This document shows positions 62,380 through 64,000 of a DNA stretch of 64,000 nucleotides, piece after piece (the first letter of the stretch is position 1; each line of letters opens with the position of its first letter). The DNA is from Spartinivicinus marinus (GTDB lineage Bacteria; Pseudomonadota; Gammaproteobacteria; Pseudomonadales; Zooshikellaceae). The position numbers were made by a program, and so were the translations under genes. Below the pieces are notes generated by a model that ran no database searches, was not told the DNA's origin, and saw only the letters and a list, made by a program, of their open reading frames with translations. The stretch spans positions 4,608,501 to 4,672,500 of the forward strand of contig NZ_JAPJZK010000001.1 in assembly GCF_026309355.1 (NCBI RefSeq), given 5' to 3'.

Positions 62380-63708
62380 ATGACACAACAGTTTTACAGT
62401 TTACTAACCAAGCAGGGCAAAGCTAAACTGACGAATTCTCAAGTATTAGGCACAAAGCTGAATTTAACAAAAATTCAGGTTGGTAATGGTGGAGACAAAA
62501 AAGGTGACGTTGTATTTCCTACTGAAGACGATACCCAATTAGTTAACCAATGCTGGGAAGGAAATATCAACCGTATCTATGTGGACGATAAAAATGAAAA
62601 CTACCTGGTAGTTGAAGCGGTTATCCCTGAAGGAATTGGCGGTTGGTATATCACAGAGTTTGGTATTTTTGATGCAGAAGGTGATTTAATTGCCATTGGA
62701 GGCTACCCAAAAACCTATAAACCCAAACTGACAGAAGGGGCGGGTAGCAGCCTGTATTTAAAGGTAATGTTTGAGGTTTCTAATGCGGAAGTCGTGCAGT
62801 TAAAAATTGATCCATCCATTGTACTCGCAACCCAGGATTTTGTTGGCGAGAAGCTGGTAGAGCATGTGGCTGAAGAAAACCCTCATTCGCAGTATTTGAA
62901 AAAAGTGGATTATGACGTGGCGCAGGGGGTTAGGTTTTCTCAGCTAGCTAATTTACCTATCTATGCAGAAATCCAAAATGAAGAATATAAACTAGCTCTA
63001 ACAGCTGACAATAATCAGTTAGTGATATTACCTAATCAAACCATCTTATGGCGAGGCTGGAAAACATTTAATACTAGTGATTACTCTGTTCAGCAAAGGA
63101 CATTTTCATACACAAGTAATAAAACCTATCACTTACGGTGGAGCCCTCAAGAAGGCTTTCAGTTGTTAGCGCTTAGTGATTCTAACTACAACCCAAATAA
63201 GTTGAGCCATGATTCAATGAAGTTTGATAGTAATTATGATGATGTATTACTAGCGACGTTATTACCCGATAAAGATAAGCCAATAATAGAAAAGGTGTGT
63301 AGTGATAAAACCAAACCTTGTTTTGAGTCGGGTTGGATAAAAATATCGGCACAGGCAGGTGAGGGATCTTATAAAGCAGGTGAACATCATTTAAGAAGAC
63401 CACCAATTCGATGGGTGGCACAGGTAAAAGCTGATGGCAAAGAAGGGAATCAAGGCAATCAGGAGATTCTTGATGCTACTTTTATTTCTGGTAGTGCTAA
63501 TACCGTTGATGATGAAACAGATGAGTACGGTGGAGTTGCTGTCGCCTTTAATTCAGAAAAATACTTTATATGGGTTCCATCGCAAAATAATGATGGTAAA
63601 AATGGATCAGTTATTATGGTCTGGGATGGGTGGGGAACAAAACCTACAAATGAATCAAATCATGCATTCATAAAAAACTCATCAATTAAAGTCATAGGCT
63701 GGTACTAA
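62380..63708 (+). CDS. Phage tail-collar fibre protein, DUF3751 type
   Basis: 442 residues. The N-terminal 150 residues (FYSLLTKQGKAKLTNSQ, then LNLTKIQVGNGG, GGWYITEFGIFDAEGDLIAIGGYP) are the phage tail-collar fibre domain that attaches a fibre to the baseplate. A neck region with HVAEENPHSQYL, a common fibre motif, follows. The C-terminal 230 residues are unrelated, probably the variable receptor-recognition part. It begins a module continuing beyond the window; a prophage, a tailocin or an injection-machine remnant are all possible. Confidence 0.88.
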   Translation: MTQQFYSLLTKQGKAKLTNSQVLGTKLNLTKIQVGNGGDKKGDVVFPTEDDTQLVNQCWEGNINRIYVDDKNENYLVVEAVIPEGIGGWYITEFGIFDAEGDLIAIGGYPKTYKPKLTEGAGSSLYLKVMFEVSNAEVVQLKIDPSIVLATQDFVGEKLVEHVAEENPHSQYLKKVDYDVAQGVRFSQLANLPIYAEIQNEEYKLALTADNNQLVILPNQTILWRGWKTFNTSDYSVQQRTFSYTSNKTYHLRWSPQEGFQLLALSDSNYNPNKLSHDSMKFDSNYDDVLLATLLPDKDKPIIEKVCSDKTKPCFESGWIKISAQAGEGSYKAGEHHLRRPPIRWVAQVKADGKEGNQGNQEILDATFISGSANTVDDETDEYGGVAVAFNSEKYFIWVPSQNNDGKNGSVIMVWDGWGTKPTNESNHAFIKNSSIKVIGWY

Positions 63709-63709
63709 C

Positions 63710-64000
63710 ATGTATTATGAAACTGAGCGAGATTTAGTGATCGCAGGGGCAGAAAATGCCTGGGTGTTGGGAAATAAAGATAAAATAGTAAAAGGGAGTG
63801 AGTTTGAACTGTCATTAAGCTACTTGAGATATGATGGGCATAATATTATCGATGCACGTACTCAAAATAAATTTTTTATTGACGAGCAAGGTATTAAACA
63901 TATTACTCGTTTTGTTGGTGCTTGGCAGTATTTAGAATGTGAATATACTGACGAACTCTTCCGCGACAACAACCAATGGCGGGTAAAAAATAATGAAGAT
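63710..64000 (+). CDS. Protein following the tail fibre (partial)
   Basis: Starts at ATG 63710, two bases after the fibre stop, and is cut by the window end after 97 codons. The sequence is hydrophilic and begins MYYETERDLVIAGAENAWVL. Its immediate position after a DUF3751 fibre suggests a fibre-assembly or tail-associated protein. No family could be recognised from this part. Confidence 0.6.
   Translation, partial: MYYETERDLVIAGAENAWVLGNKDKIVKGSEFELSLSYLRYDGHNIIDARTQNKFFIDEQGIKHITRFVGAWQYLECEYTDELFRDNNQWRVKNNED

Overview
The window looks like chromosomal DNA of a moderately AT-rich marine gammaproteobacterium, probably Oceanospirillales and near Zooshikella or Spartinivicinus. That placement is an inference from overall gene style, not from a marker gene. 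Conserved anchors are nrdA-nrdB-yfaE, brnQ, metR/metE, glpD/glpR/glpK, ada and an RstA/RstB-type two-component pair. Between them sits accessory DNA rich in gene fragments, short repeats and small orphan genes.

Layout. 1-4 kb: a large hybrid sensor kinase cut by the window edge, beside a frameshifted periplasmic binding protein. 4.5-13.4 kb: single genes (DoxX-like membrane protein, small lipoprotein, BrnQ, a GH5 endoglycoceramidase-like lipoprotein, trimodular Ada, a nucleotidyltransferase, a LysE remnant, a methyltransferase, a solute-binding protein, an SDR). 13.6-17.6 kb: class Ia ribonucleotide reductase operon with its ferredoxin, preceded by two NrdR-like boxes exactly 31 bp apart. 18.3-20.7 kb: two-component system. 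20.8-28.9 kb: type I restriction-modification locus hsdM-hsdS-(RhuM/Fic)-hsdR. 28.9-36.3 kb: a plastic island with a carboxymuconolactone decarboxylase remnant, a GyrB-like ATPase lacking its TOPRIM part, several small orphan genes resembling immunity genes in size and layout, a gene start cut by a MITE-like element, a YHYH protein, a DUF2845 protein and an HD hydrolase.

37.0-39.8 kb holds a tight three-gene operon: a ketosynthase III with an intact Cys-His-Asn triad, a haem-oxygenase-fold diiron-type enzyme, and an unrecognised protein. This is a candidate small-molecule cassette. 39.8-42.0 kb has small secreted proteins, including one built from three near-identical 52-residue lectin-like repeats, and a 17-copy 9-bp minisatellite.

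42.1-49.0 kb is a minus-strand cluster of flavin amine oxidase, AhpD-like protein, ThDP-dependent 2-oxo-acid enzyme, DyP peroxidase and a second AhpD-like protein. Together they suggest oxidative deamination of an amino acid, keto-acid decarboxylation or ligation, and use of the H2O2 made. It is the best candidate here for an undescribed pathway. 49-62 kb returns to core functions, with a likely small RNA upstream of metR, MetR boxes, an orphan GspF-like protein, a second MITE-like element and the glycerol-3-phosphate genes. A phage-type tail-fibre gene begins at 62.4 kb and a second gene of that module runs off the right edge.

A roughly 110-190 bp imperfect palindromic repeat (ends ATACCC...GGGTAT) occurs four times, at 13.9, 24.6, 44.1 and 48.2 kb, with a 20-bp fused-end derivative at 44.84 kb. 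No tRNA, rRNA or CRISPR array was recognised.
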